Assembly (NCBI GenBank): GCA_029778535.1
Contig: JAKOQB010000139.1
Coordinates: forward strand, 55,422-119,421
Length of the DNA: 64,000 bases
DNA from: Pseudomonadota bacterium
Lineage (GTDB): Bacteria; Pseudomonadota; Gammaproteobacteria; Burkholderiales; Burkholderiaceae_F
Direction of reading: 5' to 3'
Part shown: piece by piece, positions 16,084 through 25,414 of the stretch
Numbering within the stretch: position 1 is the stretch's first letter
Layout of the letters: every line of letters begins with the position of its first letter
The notes under the pieces: model-generated
The model's database searches: none
What the model was told of the DNA's origin: nothing
Seen by the model: only the letters and a program-made list of their open reading frames with translations
Position numbers and translations under genes: made by a program

Positions 16084-17763
16084 TCAGACGAACGCCTGCA
16101 CGTGGCCGAAGCCGAGTTCGCGCCGCAGCGTGCCGCAGATCTCGCCGTGCGTGCAGCCGGTCTCGGCTGCTTCGACAACCTGTGCGAACACGTTGTCGTG
16201 CGGATCGTTGGCCGCGCGCGCGAGCGCGTCGAGCGCGCGCGCGACCGCGGCCTGCGAACGCTGCGCCTTGTACGTCTTGAACGCTTCGAGATGCGCGCGC
16301 ATCGCCGCCGCATCGGGCTTGGGCAGCGGCGCGCGCTCGCTGCCGTCCTCCTCTGCCACGTAGGCGTTGACGCCGACGACGGTCTGTTCGCCCGATTCGA
16401 CGCGCTGCTGGAAGCGGCGCGCCGACTCGCCGATCATCCGCTGCACGAGCCCCGATTCGACCGCGCGGTACATGCCGCCCGCGTCGGCGACGAGTTTCAT
16501 CACGCGCAGGATCTCTTCCTCCATCCGGTCGGTCAGCGTCTCGACGTAGAAGCTGCCGCCGAGCGGATCGATCACGTCGGTCAGATGCGCTTCCTCGCGC
16601 AGGATGTTCTGCGTCGCGATCGCGATGCGCGCGCCGAAGTCGGTCGGGCACGACAGCGCCTCGTCGTAGGCGTCGGTGTGCAGCGACTGCAGCCCGCCGA
16701 AGATGCCGGCCATCGCCTGCACCGTGACGCGCGCGATGTTGTTCAGCGGCTGCTGCCGCGTCAGGTCGACGCCCGAGGTCTGGCCGTGGAACTTGAAGCG
16801 CCACGAGCGCGGGTCCTTCGCGCCGAGTTGCTCGCGCGCCAGCCGCGCCCAGATGCGCCGGCCGGCGCGGAACTTGGCGACTTCCTCGAAGAACGACAGC
16901 GAGATGTCGAAGAAGAACGTGAAGCGCGGCAGGAACGCGTCCGGGTCCATGCCGCGCTCGATGCAGTCGCGCGCAACCTGCAGCGCGGTGGACAGCGTGA
17001 ACGCCATCGCCTCTGCGGGCGTGGCGCCGGCCTGCTGCATGTGCTGGCCGACGACCGACATCGGGTTCCACTTCGGAACGAAGCGGTTGCAAAAGTCGAT
17101 GTGGTCGGTGAGGATCCGCCGCGCGCCCGGCAGCGCGATGCGGAAGAACATGTGGTTGGCCACAAAGTGGCTCAGGTAGTCGCTCTGGTTCGACGTGCCG
17201 GTGATCGCGCGCCAGTCGACGCCGCGCCGCTTCGCCACCGCCAGCAGGAACGCGAGCAGCGTGAACGGCGACGGATCGTTCAGCGCGCACGAGGTGCGCG
17301 CCAGATCGACGCCGGCCAGCGCGCGGTCCATGTGCTCGGCGCAGTTGACCACCGTGCCGCAGGTGCCGAGCAGCTCGAAGTGCGACTCGTCCATGTCGAC
17401 GCCGCGGAACACCGAGTTGCACGGGATCAGCGACACCGCGTTGCCGCCCTGCGCCAGAACGGTGCGCAGCCGCGCGTTGTAGTCGTCCGGCGTGCCCAGG
17501 CCGATCAGTTGCCGCTGCGTCCAGGTGCGGCCGCGGTGCATCGTCGCGTAGATGCCGCGGGTGTACGGCGGCTGGCCCGGAAAGCCGAGGTCGTCGTCGT
17601 GGCGCGACGAGTCCCAGTCGCGGTTCGTGTACAGCGGTTTGATGCCGATGCCGGAGCGATTGACGACCTCGCGGTCGGTGCCGATCTGCTCTGCAAACTC
17701 GCGCTGCCATTGCGCTTCGGCGTCGGTGGCTTGCAGCAGGCGCTCGTCGACGGGTTTGTTCAT
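16084..17763 (-). CDS. B12-dependent acyl-CoA mutase, catalytic subunit, divergent substrate pocket
   Basis: A 559-residue TIM-barrel subunit of the methylmalonyl-CoA mutase superfamily, with the B12 domain on a separate gene. Family landmarks are present: GRTWTQRQ near residue 80, [19 protein letters not shown] near 230-248, [11 protein letters not shown] and [12 protein letters not shown]. The active-site His of the family is at 241. Two residues that define methylmalonyl-CoA mutase are changed: the Tyr of RQY (Tyr89 in the Propionibacterium enzyme) is Leu86, and the carboxylate-binding Arg207 aligns with Ala202. The usual FDLxTxxGYDSD stretch is replaced by a sequence around [11 protein letters not shown]. 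So the substrate is unlikely to be methylmalonyl-CoA. ATG at 17763 has GGAGAG upstream. Confidence 0.88.
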   Translation of the reverse strand: MNKPVDERLLQATDAEAQWQREFAEQIGTDREVVNRSGIGIKPLYTNRDWDSSRHDDDLGFPGQPPYTRGIYATMHRGRTWTQRQLIGLGTPDDYNARLRTVLAQGGNAVSLIPCNSVFRGVDMDESHFELLGTCGTVVNCAEHMDRALAGVDLARTSCALNDPSPFTLLAFLLAVAKRRGVDWRAITGTSNQSDYLSHFVANHMFFRIALPGARRILTDHIDFCNRFVPKWNPMSVVGQHMQQAGATPAEAMAFTLSTALQVARDCIERGMDPDAFLPRFTFFFDISLSFFEEVAKFRAGRRIWARLAREQLGAKDPRSWRFKFHGQTSGVDLTRQQPLNNIARVTVQAMAGIFGGLQSLHTDAYDEALSCPTDFGARIAIATQNILREEAHLTDVIDPLGGSFYVETLTDRMEEEILRVMKLVADAGGMYRAVESGLVQRMIGESARRFQQRVESGEQTVVGVNAYVAEEDGSERAPLPKPDAAAMRAHLEAFKTYKAQRSQAAVARALDALARAANDPHDNVFAQVVEAAETGCTHGEICGTLRRELGFGHVQAFV

Positions 17764-17773
17764 GTTGCTCTCC

Positions 17774-18190
17774 TCATGCGATCGCGCGCCGCGCGCGCAC
17801 CGCGTCTGCAAGCTCGCGCACGCAACGCGCGATCTCGTCGAGCGACGCGCCGGGATGGAACACGCGCGCCACGCCGGCGCTGAGCAGCGTGCGCTCGTCC
17901 TCGTCCGGCACGATGCCGCCGACGATCACCGCCACGTCGTCCAGCCCCGCCGCGCGCAGCGCGTCCATCAGCTTCGGCACGATCAAGTGATCGGTCGCCA
18001 GCGACGAGATGCCGATCACGTCGACGTCTTCTTCCATTGCGAGCTTCACCACCGCGGCGATCTCCTGCCACGGCGGCGTGTAGATCACCTCCATGCCGGC
18101 ATCGCGCAGCCCGGCGGCGACGATGCGGCTGCCGCGGTCGTGGCCGTCGAAACCGATCTTGGTGATCAGCACCTTCGGTCGGATGTCCAT
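17774..18190 (-). CDS. B12-binding small subunit of acyl-CoA mutase
   Basis: A 138-residue cobalamin-binding protein. The DxHxxG motif that supplies the lower-axial His to B12 is present as DGHDRGSRI at about residues 15-23, followed by [11 protein letters not shown] and the GGIVPDED loop, as in the C-terminal domain of methylmalonyl-CoA mutase and in the separate small subunits of isobutyryl- and 2-hydroxyisobutyryl-CoA mutases. It overlaps the tetR stop by one base (TGATG) and ends 10 nt before the catalytic subunit. It should assemble with that subunit. Confidence 0.92.
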   Translation of the reverse strand: MDIRPKVLITKIGFDGHDRGSRIVAAGLRDAGMEVIYTPPWQEIAAVVKLAMEEDVDVIGISSLATDHLIVPKLMDALRAAGLDDVAVIVGGIVPDEDERTLLSAGVARVFHPGASLDEIARCVRELADAVRARRAIA

Positions 18191-18774
18191 CACGTTTCCT
18201 TTCCGAGCGGGGATTGCAGCAGCGCGACGAAGCGTCGCGCGATGGTCTTGGGAGAGTCGCGTCCGGTGCGGTACCACGTCTGCGACCAGTTGAGCGCACC
18301 GAGCAGCATCAACCGCAGCGTCCGGCGGTCGGTGCCGCGTGGCAGCGGCAGGTCCTGCACCAGCTTCGCGAACAGCGCTTCGTACTCGTCGCGCAGCACG
18401 ATCAGGCGCTTGTCCGTCGCCGGCACGTCGCTCGGCCGCACGCGGATCACGACCTGCGCGTAGTCGTCGTCCTCCAGGATCGCTTCCAGGTGCGCGATGC
18501 AGGCGGCTTCGAGCCGCTGCCACGGATCGCGCTTGCCTTCGATCGCGGCGCGCACGCGTGCGGAGATGCGCCGCACGCCTTCGGCGTAGACCTCGGCGAG
18601 CAGGTCCTCCTTGGTCGCGAAGTGGTAGTACAGCGAACCCGGCAGCATGTCGACCGCGCGCACGATGTCGCGCACCGACGTGCCCTGGAAGCCCTGCGCG
18701 CGGAACAGGCGCGCGGCCTGGTCGAGGATCTGCGGCAGGCGGTTGTCGGCGCGCGGGGCGCGGACGGCAGGCAT
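18190..18774 (-). CDS. TetR family regulator of the mutase operon
   Basis: A 194-residue repressor. The N-terminal helix-turn-helix reads ILDQAARLFRAQGFQGTSV then VDMLPGSLYYHFATKEDLL, typical of TetR, and the C-terminal part resembles the acyl-CoA-responsive branch (length and the WYRTGRDSP region). It is the first gene of the mutase operon and its stop overlaps the next start. A short perfect palindrome at 18804-18817 lies 30 bp upstream of its start and is the likely operator, so the operon is probably autorepressed and induced by an acyl-CoA. Confidence 0.88.
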   Translation of the reverse strand: MPAVRAPRADNRLPQILDQAARLFRAQGFQGTSVRDIVRAVDMLPGSLYYHFATKEDLLAEVYAEGVRRISARVRAAIEGKRDPWQRLEAACIAHLEAILEDDDYAQVVIRVRPSDVPATDKRLIVLRDEYEALFAKLVQDLPLPRGTDRRTLRLMLLGALNWSQTWYRTGRDSPKTIARRFVALLQSPLGKET

Positions 18775-18803
18775 GGAGGAGGGCGAAGATGCAGCGGCTA
18801 AAC

Positions 18804-18817
18804 CAAACGAGTGTTTG
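18804..18817. promoter_or_regulatory. Candidate TetR operator
   Basis: CAAAC-GAGT-GTTTG is a perfect 5-bp inverted repeat with 4-bp spacer in an AT-rich patch, 30 bp upstream of the tetR start. Its position over the likely promoter fits autoregulation. It has not been compared with other sites. Confidence 0.5.
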
Positions 18818-18850
18818 TTTTTAGCACAAGCCGTGGACTTGCCGCAAGCC

Positions 18851-18920
18851 GTCGCCCCGGCGCAGGCCGGGGCCCAAATTGCAATGCTGGAACTTGGGCC
18901 CCGGCCTGCGCCGGGGCGAC
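18851..18920. repeat. 70-bp palindromic dispersed repeat, copy 2
   Basis: The arms match those of the other four copies; the right arm ends at the GAC at 18920. It lies between the tetR promoter and the 3' end of the LytTR regulator gene, 10 bp from the latter's stop. Confidence 0.9.
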
Positions 18921-18930
18921 AAGCAGCGTG

Positions 18931-19671
18931 CTACATCTGCCGGAACCGGTGCGCGTAGCTGTCGGACACCAGCAGCGTCTCATCGCGCTTGCGCAGCTTG
19001 ACCAGCATGCGGCCGCGGAAGTCGCGCGTGACACCGGCGATCATTGCCACGTTCACCAGCGTGGAGCGGTGGATCTGCCAGAACTGGTTGGGGTCGAGTT
19101 CCTCGACCAGCTCCTTCAAAGGCTTGCGGATCAGCGCCTCGGCCTCGGCGGTGACCACGCGCGTGTACTTGTTGTCGGCCTGGAAGTAGTGGATCTCGTC
19201 GACGGTGATCAGCCGCAGGTTCTGCCCGACCGACGCGTTGATCCAGCGCAGGCACGTCTTCTGCGCCGGCGCGATCTGCGCCAGCACGCCGTCGAGCCGC
19301 GCCGGTGGGCTGCCGAGCCGCTCTTTCAGCCGGCTCACCGTCGTGAACAGCCGCGCGGCCGAGATCGGCTTGAGCACGTAGTCGATCGCGCCGTGTTCGA
19401 ACGCGGCCACCGCGTGCTCGTCGTAGGCGGTGACGAAGACCACGCGGCTCCTGCCGCTCGCCTGCCGCGCGACCTCCAGCCCCGTCGCTCCGGGCATCTG
19501 GATGTCGAGGAACAGGATGTCGGGCCTGTGTTCGTCGAGCAGCCGCAGCGCCTGCACGCCGTCGGCCGCCTCGCCGACGATCGCCAGTTCCGGCCAGAGC
19601 TGGCCGAGCTGCTCCACGAGCTGGTGGCGCAGCGTGGCTTCGTCCTCGGCGACGACCGCGGTGGCGTTCAT
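18931..19671 (-). CDS. LytTR-type response regulator
   Basis: A 246-residue regulator with a receiver domain (about 1-120: AEDEA acidic pocket, phosphoacceptor Asp in DILFLDIQMPG, FVTAYDEHAV, and YVLKPI with the conserved Lys) and a C-terminal LytTR DNA-binding domain (VDEIHYFQADNKYTRVVT and FWQIHRSTLVNV). It is the output partner of the two upstream sensor genes, whose last stop overlaps its start as ATGA. The start at 19671 is chosen for that overlap. LytTR regulators often bind direct repeats; no target is obvious here. Confidence 0.9.
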   Translation of the reverse strand: MNATAVVAEDEATLRHQLVEQLGQLWPELAIVGEAADGVQALRLLDEHRPDILFLDIQMPGATGLEVARQASGRSRVVFVTAYDEHAVAAFEHGAIDYVLKPISAARLFTTVSRLKERLGSPPARLDGVLAQIAPAQKTCLRWINASVGQNLRLITVDEIHYFQADNKYTRVVTAEAEALIRKPLKELVEELDPNQFWQIHRSTLVNVAMIAGVTRDFRGRMLVKLRKRDETLLVSDSYAHRFRQM

Positions 19672-20795
19672 GCCGGCAGCCGCAGCGTAAACACGGTGGT
19701 GCCGGCGTCCGGCTCGGTGCAGACGAGCTGTGCGCGCCCGCCGTACAGGCCGTGCAGCCGCTCCCGCACGCGCTCCAGTTCGCCGTTGCCGGCGCACAGT
19801 CCGCCGGCGGCGACGCGCACGACGATGTGCACGCCGCCGTCGCGGTGTGCGACTTCAAGGTCGATCGTCGGCGGCAGGTCCGCGTCGCGCCGGACCGCGC
19901 GCTGGATCAGCGGCAGCAGCAGCATCGGATAGAACGTGCGATACGCGGCCTCGCGCTCGATCCACTTGGCGAGCGCCGGCCGGCCATCGTGCAGCGCCTG
20001 CACGACCGCGAGGTACGACTCGACCAGTTCGACCTCGGCCTGGATGCTCGAGCCCGACTCGCGCAGCCGCGGCAGTGCCACGCGCAGGTACTGGATCAGG
20101 CGGTCGAGATTGCCGGCGGCGGCGCTCGCATCGCGCGCGTACAGCCGCTCGATGTCGACCAGTGCATCAAACAGGAACTGCGGCTCGACCTGCGCCTGCA
20201 TCGCCGCCAGCCGCGATTCGAGCAGCCGGCGCGCGAGCGCGGCCTGCTCGCGCTGCTCGGCGGCGACCGCCAGCTCGGCGCGCCGCCGCCGCCCGCTCAT
20301 CTCCAGCACCGCGTACGACAGTCCGATGAAGAACGAGACGTCGAGCCCGAAGCTCGCCTGCATCAGCCAGTCCGGGATGTGCTTCGGCTCGCCGTCGAAG
20401 TGGACTTCGCTGTTGAACTGCAGACCCATCAGCGCGACGACATGCGGCAGCAACAGCGCCGACAGCAGCGCCGCGCCTGCGGCGCACAGGATCATGCGCG
20501 GCATCCGCGGCAGCAGTGCATCGTCGCCGCGATCGGCGAGCAGCCAGCCGACGACGCAGAACGGCACCACCAGGACCGGCAGCACCATGCCGGTCAGCAG
20601 CTTCATCGGCGCGTGGCCCTTGGCGGCGAGCTCGAAGTAGCTGGTCGCGTTGATCGCCGAGATCAGCAGCGCGACCAGCAGGAAGTAGCCGAACTCGCGC
20701 CACGTCAGGCTGCGCAGGATCGCGGCCAGCCCTCGCGGCGGCGCGGCGGCGCGGCTCGCTCCGTGTTCGAGCGCGTCGCGCGTGACCGCGTTCAT
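19668..20795 (-). CDS. LytS-like sensor, probable pseudokinase
   Basis: A 375-residue membrane sensor with four or five N-terminal hydrophobic segments and a C-terminal His_kinase (LytS/YehU-type) module. The H-box, normally PHFLFN, reads PQFLFD at residues 205-210, so the phosphoacceptor His is Gln206. The N-box, where ENAIKHG is expected, reads LIQRAVRRDAD, and the glycine box DTGxGF has become VAAGGL. All three ATP/phosphate-handling motifs are lost, yet the frame is intact and length is normal. It overlaps the start of the response regulator and the stop of the intact kinase by 4 nt each. It probably acts as a regulatory partner. Confidence 0.85.
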   Translation of the reverse strand: MNAVTRDALEHGASRAAAPPRGLAAILRSLTWREFGYFLLVALLISAINATSYFELAAKGHAPMKLLTGMVLPVLVVPFCVVGWLLADRGDDALLPRMPRMILCAAGAALLSALLLPHVVALMGLQFNSEVHFDGEPKHIPDWLMQASFGLDVSFFIGLSYAVLEMSGRRRRAELAVAAEQREQAALARRLLESRLAAMQAQVEPQFLFDALVDIERLYARDASAAAGNLDRLIQYLRVALPRLRESGSSIQAEVELVESYLAVVQALHDGRPALAKWIEREAAYRTFYPMLLLPLIQRAVRRDADLPPTIDLEVAHRDGGVHIVVRVAAGGLCAGNGELERVRERLHGLYGGRAQLVCTEPDAGTTVFTLRLPA

Positions 20796-21934
20796 GCGGG
20801 CACCCCGGCGCCGGCGCGCCATGGCAGCGCGACGGTCGCGACCACGCCGCGCGGCGCGTTGGCGGCGAGTTCCAGCGCGGCGCGCGCACCGTACAGCGCC
20901 GCCAGCCGCGAGCGGATGTTGGCGAGCCCGACGCCGCTGCCGCCGACATCGGTGAAGCCGCGGCCGGTGTCGCGCACCTCGATGCGCACGTCGTCGCCGG
21001 CGCGCGCGGCGCGGATCACGATGCTGCCGCCTTCGGGCAGTGGCGACAGGCCGTGCTTGATCGCGTTCTCGATCAGCGTTCCGAGCACCAGCGGCGGCAT
21101 CTCGGCCGCGAGCAACGACGGCTCCACTTCGATCGTGAAGCGCAGCCGGTCGCCCATTCGCATCCGCAGGATCGTCAGGTAGGCGCGCGCCAGTTCAAGC
21201 TCGCGCTTCAGCGTCGACCCGGTCCGCCGCATCGACGGCAGCGCGGCGCGCAGGTAGTCGATCAGGCTCACCAGCATCGCGCGCCCGCGCTCGGGCGCGG
21301 TTTCGTACAACCGCTTGACGTTGGCGAGCGTGTTGAACAGGAAGTGGGGCTCGATCTGCGCCTGCAGCGCTGACAGCCGCGCCTGCACCATTTGCGCCTC
21401 GAGCGTCTCGCGCGCGCACGCGACGTCGTTCAGGCGCCGGCGTGCGCCGGCTTCCTCCCGCGCGAATTGAGCGAGCGCGAACCCCAGCCCGCCGACCAGC
21501 GACCACAGGCCGACGATGCTGGTGCCCCAGGTCCAGCGCGTGGGGATATCCGCCAGCGGCACGCCGAAGACGATCAGCCGTCCGGCCGCGCCGACCATCG
21601 CCGCGGCGACGATGGCCAGCGCGCCGACGGCGAGGGTGCGCCGGCTCGACCAGTCGAGCGCGCGCGCCAGCGCCTGTACCAGGGCGATCGCGACCAGCGC
21701 GCACATGCCGCTGATCAGCGTCTGGCGCAGATAGCGGATTCCTTCCAGCGCCCACTGCGCGAAGGGATCGAAGTACAGGGTCGGCAGCCAGCGCGTGAAC
21801 GCCACCGCCAGGCAGATGTAGAACACCGTCGCCACGGTCGCCAGATTGAGCACGTCGAAGAATTCGTGCAGAAACCGTCCGCCACGCCGCTCGAGACCGG
21901 CGCGGTCGGGGAGGGCGGCTGTGGTCGTGGCCAT
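20792..21934 (-). CDS. LytS-like sensor histidine kinase
   Basis: A 380-residue membrane kinase: four hydrophobic segments (about 30-50, 70-90, 100-125, 135-155), a short coiled coil, and the His_kinase module with intact PHFLFN (His197), N-box TLIENAIKHGLSP, and glycine boxes DTGRGF and GVGLANIRSRL. It should autophosphorylate and signal to the LytTR regulator two genes downstream. I chose ATG at 21934; the open frame goes further but would run into ftsK on the other strand. Gene order is kinase, pseudokinase, regulator, with 4-nt overlaps. Confidence 0.9.
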   Translation of the reverse strand: MATTTAALPDRAGLERRGGRFLHEFFDVLNLATVATVFYICLAVAFTRWLPTLYFDPFAQWALEGIRYLRQTLISGMCALVAIALVQALARALDWSSRRTLAVGALAIVAAAMVGAAGRLIVFGVPLADIPTRWTWGTSIVGLWSLVGGLGFALAQFAREEAGARRRLNDVACARETLEAQMVQARLSALQAQIEPHFLFNTLANVKRLYETAPERGRAMLVSLIDYLRAALPSMRRTGSTLKRELELARAYLTILRMRMGDRLRFTIEVEPSLLAAEMPPLVLGTLIENAIKHGLSPLPEGGSIVIRAARAGDDVRIEVRDTGRGFTDVGGSGVGLANIRSRLAALYGARAALELAANAPRGVVATVALPWRAGAGVPA

Positions 21935-22073
21935 CGTCGGCGGGGTGCAGCGGCGCGATTGTCCCGCCGTGACCACGCGCGCGGCAAGGGTGCGACGAAC
22001 CCGCCCCGCACGGCGACGAATCCGCACGGATGAAGACGAAACGGCGGTGCGCCGCACCTTATAGAATCGGCCG

Positions 22074-24389
22074 ATGTCGAGTCGCATGGAATCCACGATC
22101 CAGGGCGTGCATTCGCGGCGCCGCAGCGCGCCGGAGCCGGAAACCCCGTCGCGCGGCGCGCGCCTGTTGGCCGAGGCGCGCTGGATCCTCGGCGCCGCGG
22201 CGGTGATCGCGCTGGCGTCGATCCTGATCACCTATCAGCGCGCCGACCCGGGGTTTTCGCATTCGGCCACCGGCGCGCTGATCCACAACGTCGGCGGGCG
22301 CGTCGGCGCGTGGATCGCGGACGTAGCGCTGCTGGTGTTCGGGTTCTCCGCGTGGCTGTGGGTGGTCGGCGGCGCCGCGTGGGCGCTGCGCGGCTTCCGT
22401 CGGCTGCACGCGCGGTACGACGGCCGCGGCTTGCCCGACTGGCTGCAGGGCGTGGGCTTCGCGGTGCTGCTGGCGGCCTGCTGCGCGCTGGAGGCGCTGC
22501 GGCCGTACACGCTCGGTGCGCAGTTGCCCGGCGCGCCGGGCGGCGTGATCGGCGGCCTGATCGCATCCGCTCTGCAGGCGGCGCTCGGCTTCACCGGTGC
22601 GACCGTGCTGCTGCTGGTTGCGATTGCGCTCGGCGCCAGCCTGTTCTTCGATTTCTCGTGGCTCGCGCTGGCCGAGCGCGTCGGCGGCTGGTTCGAGTCG
22701 ATCGCGCGGCGCACGCGCGCCGCGCGCGAGGAGCGGGAGGACCGCGCGATCGGCGAGGCCGTTGCGCGCAGCCGCGAGCAACTGATCGAGCAGGAGCGCA
22801 GCCGCATCGACGAAGCGCCGCCGGTGCACATCGAGCGCGCCGAGCCGCGCGTGAAGCCGTCGGAGCGCAAGCAGAAGGAAAAGCAGGTGCCGCTGTTCGC
22901 CGAACTGGCGGACGGAAAGCTGCCCCCGCTCGACTTGCTCGACGAGGCGCCGGCGAACGTCGAGACGATCTCGACCGAGACGCTGGAGTTCACGTCACGG
23001 CTGATCGAGAAGAAGCTGAAGGACTTCGGCGTCGAAGTCGCGGTGGTCGCCGCGTATCCGGGGCCGGTGATCACGCGCTACGAGATCGAACCGGCCGTGG
23101 GTGTGAAGGGCAGCCAGATCGTCAACCTCGCGAAGGATCTCGCGCGCGCGCTGTCGCTGGTGTCGATCCGCGTGGTCGAGACGATCCCCGGCAAGAACCT
23201 GATGGGTCTCGAGCTGCCGAACCCGAAGCGGCAGATCGTCAAGCTGTCCGAGATCCTCGGCTCACAGGTCTACAACGACAGCCATTCGCTGCTGACGTTG
23301 GGGCTCGGCAAGGACATCGGCGGCAAGCCGGTCGTGATCGATCTGGCGAAGATGCCGCACCTGCTGGTCGCGGGCACGACCGGATCGGGCAAATCGGTCG
23401 GCATCAACGCGATGATCCTGTCGATGCTGTACAAGGCCGACCCGGCGCAGGTGCGGCTGCTGCTGGTCGATCCGAAGATGCTGGAACTGTCGGTGTACGA
23501 GGGCATCCCGCACCTGCTGGCGCCCGTCGTCACCGACATGAAGGAAGCGGCGCACGCGCTGAACTGGTGCGTGGCGGAGACGGAGCGCCGCTACCGCGTG
23601 ATGAGCAAGGTCGGCGTGCGCGGGCTCGCGACCTACAACCAGAAGATCGCCGAGGCCAAGGCGAAGGGCCAGACGATCCCCAATCCGTTCACGCTGTCGC
23701 CCGAATCGCCGGAGCCGCTCGACACGCTGCCGATGATCGTGCTCGTGATCGACGAGCTGGCGGACCTGATGCTGGTGATCGGCAAGAAGGTCGAGGAGCC
23801 GATCATTCGCCTGGCGCAGAAGGCGCGCGCGGCCGGCATCCATCTGATCCTCGCCACGCAGCGGCCGAGCGTGGACGTGATTACAGGACTGATCAAGGCC
23901 AACATCGCCTCGCGCATCGCCTACCAGGTTGCCAGCCGCGTCGATTCGCGCACGATCCTCGACCAGATGGGCGCGGAGACGCTGCTCGGACAGGGCGACA
24001 TGCTGTATCTGGCCGGCGGCACCGGATTGCCGACGCGCGTGCACGGCGCGTTCGTGTCCGACGCCGAAGTGCACCGCGTGGTCGAGATGCTCAAATCGCG
24101 CGGCGCGCCGCAGTACGTCGAGGGTATCCTCGACGCGCCCGAGGCGCCGCTGCCGGGCATGGAAGGTGCCGACGGTCAACTGAGCGGCGAGGCGGATCCG
24201 TTGTACGACCAGGCGGTGGAAATCGTTCTGAAGAACCGGCGCGCGTCGATCTCGCTGGTGCAGCGGCACCTCAGGATCGGCTACAACCGGGCCGCCCGCC
24301 TGCTCGAAGACATGGAGAAGGCCGGCATGGTGTCCGCGATGCAGCCCAACGGCAATCGCGAAATCCTGGTGCCGCACCGGGAGCCGTAG
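22074..24389 (+). CDS. ftsK: DNA translocase FtsK
   Basis: A 771-residue septal DNA pump that moves chromosome ends and activates XerCD at dif. Layout: four N-terminal membrane helices (about 35-190), a short charged linker, the alpha/beta motor with Walker [15 protein letters not shown] and Walker [12 protein letters not shown], and the gamma winged-helix domain at the end ([20 protein letters not shown]). The short linker is typical of betaproteobacteria. ATG at 22074 gives the longest form, but TATAGAAT at 22060-22067 looks like a -10 box, in which case ATG 22086 may be used. lolA follows immediately. Confidence 0.96.
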   Translation: MSSRMESTIQGVHSRRRSAPEPETPSRGARLLAEARWILGAAAVIALASILITYQRADPGFSHSATGALIHNVGGRVGAWIADVALLVFGFSAWLWVVGGAAWALRGFRRLHARYDGRGLPDWLQGVGFAVLLAACCALEALRPYTLGAQLPGAPGGVIGGLIASALQAALGFTGATVLLLVAIALGASLFFDFSWLALAERVGGWFESIARRTRAAREEREDRAIGEAVARSREQLIEQERSRIDEAPPVHIERAEPRVKPSERKQKEKQVPLFAELADGKLPPLDLLDEAPANVETISTETLEFTSRLIEKKLKDFGVEVAVVAAYPGPVITRYEIEPAVGVKGSQIVNLAKDLARALSLVSIRVVETIPGKNLMGLELPNPKRQIVKLSEILGSQVYNDSHSLLTLGLGKDIGGKPVVIDLAKMPHLLVAGTTGSGKSVGINAMILSMLYKADPAQVRLLLVDPKMLELSVYEGIPHLLAPVVTDMKEAAHALNWCVAETERRYRVMSKVGVRGLATYNQKIAEAKAKGQTIPNPFTLSPESPEPLDTLPMIVLVIDELADLMLVIGKKVEEPIIRLAQKARAAGIHLILATQRPSVDVITGLIKANIASRIAYQVASRVDSRTILDQMGAETLLGQGDMLYLAGGTGLPTRVHGAFVSDAEVHRVVEMLKSRGAPQYVEGILDAPEAPLPGMEGADGQLSGEADPLYDQAVEIVLKNRRASISLVQRHLRIGYNRAARLLEDMEKAGMVSAMQPNGNREILVPHREP

Positions 24390-24998
24390 TTGCGTCTACT
24401 TGCAGCAATTGCATTGGCGGTCATGGTCAACGTCGCGCACGCGAGCGCGATCGACCAGTTGCGCAGCTTTCTCGCCGACACGAAGACCGCGCGCGGCGAG
24501 TTCAGCCAGAAGGTGTCCGCCGGCAGCAAGCCGCCGGTGACGTCGAGCGGAACCTTCGAGTTCGAGCGGCCCGGGCGCTTTCGCTGGACCTACGACAAGC
24601 CGTACGAGCAGGTGATCGTGTCCGACGGGCAGAAGCTTTTCGTGTACGACAAGGACCTGAACCAGGTCACGGTGAAGAAGCTCGGCGCCGCGCTGCCGGC
24701 GAGCCCCGCGTCGATCCTGTTCGGCACCAACGACTTCGAGCGCGAATTCGACGTGCGCGACGACGGCGAACGCGATGGCCTCGCCTGGATCGTCGCCAGG
24801 CCGCGCACGCGCGATTCGCAGTTCGAATCGATCCGCATCGGCTTCAAGGGCGGCGTCCCGGGCGCGATGCGGATCGCCGACAGCTTCGGCCAGACCACGG
24901 TGCTCGCGTTCAAGCGCTTCGAGCGCAACCCGAAGCTCGAAGCCGGGCTGTTCCAGTTCGTCCCGCCCAAGGGCGCGGACGTGCTGGAGGATCGCTGA
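24390..24998 (+). CDS. lolA: Outer-membrane lipoprotein carrier protein LolA
   Basis: A 202-residue periplasmic chaperone that ferries lipoproteins from LolCDE to LolB. The signal peptide (RLLAAIALAVMVNVAHASA) is followed by the LolA fold with TARGEFSQKV near the mature N-terminus and FEFERPGRFRWTYDKPY, both conserved. The start is TTG at 24390, directly after the ftsK stop; the next ATG (24423) would destroy the signal peptide. The ftsK-lolA-rarA-serS neighbourhood is a conserved betaproteobacterial block, here interrupted by three minus-strand genes. Confidence 0.93.
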   Translation: MRLLAAIALAVMVNVAHASAIDQLRSFLADTKTARGEFSQKVSAGSKPPVTSSGTFEFERPGRFRWTYDKPYEQVIVSDGQKLFVYDKDLNQVTVKKLGAALPASPASILFGTNDFEREFDVRDDGERDGLAWIVARPRTRDSQFESIRIGFKGGVPGAMRIADSFGQTTVLAFKRFERNPKLEAGLFQFVPPKGADVLEDR

Positions 24999-25002
24999 AG
25001 CG

Positions 25003-25323
25003 TCAGCGCGCGAGCGTCGGCGGCCGCTGGCGCCGCTTGTCGCGCACGTGCACGTACACCTGCACCAGCGCGACCAGCGACACGAACGTCAGCAGCGGAT
25101 AGACGACGTACAGCTCCGAGCGGCGGATGCAGCCCTGGCCGCTGCAGAACACGCCCACGCGGATGCCCGACTCGTACGCGAGGTACGCGAGCCACACGGC
25201 CGCGGCCACCCACGCGGTGCGCGACCGGCTCCACGCGGCGAGCGTCGCGAACACGATCACGGGGATCGCGATCAGCGCCGGGTGGTTGACCAGCAAGTAG
25301 ACGAGATCGGACATCGCAGCCAT
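25003..25323 (-). CDS. Small integral membrane protein of unknown function
   Basis: About 106 residues with three predicted membrane helices (LVYLLVNHPALIAIPVIVFA, WVAAAVWLAYLAYESGI, VVYPLLTFVSLVALVQVYV) and a two-Cys loop (CSGQGC) between helices 2 and 3, facing one side of the membrane. I do not recognise the family. ATG at 25323 or 25314 could be the start; neither has a strong ribosome site. It converges on lolA with a 4-bp gap and is 91 bp from the CDF gene. Confidence 0.65.
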   Translation of the reverse strand: MAAMSDLVYLLVNHPALIAIPVIVFATLAAWSRSRTAWVAAAVWLAYLAYESGIRVGVFCSGQGCIRRSELYVVYPLLTFVSLVALVQVYVHVRDKRRQRPPTLAR

Positions 25324-25414
25324 GGTCGCCGATCGATCGATGCGATGCTCGCTATCGTAGTCCCGGATCGGCGCACGAAACACCGGCGGCGCAGCAGTCC
25401 GCGCGCCGCGGTGC

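Noticed and set aside
16084..17763. Naming the mutase as methylmalonyl-CoA mutase
   Set aside because: The Tyr and Arg that contact the methylmalonyl carboxylate are replaced, so the standard name would mislead.
16024..17883. Long plus-strand frame opposite the mutase gene
   Set aside because: Same reason: it is the antisense of a well-supported enzyme and has low-complexity composition.
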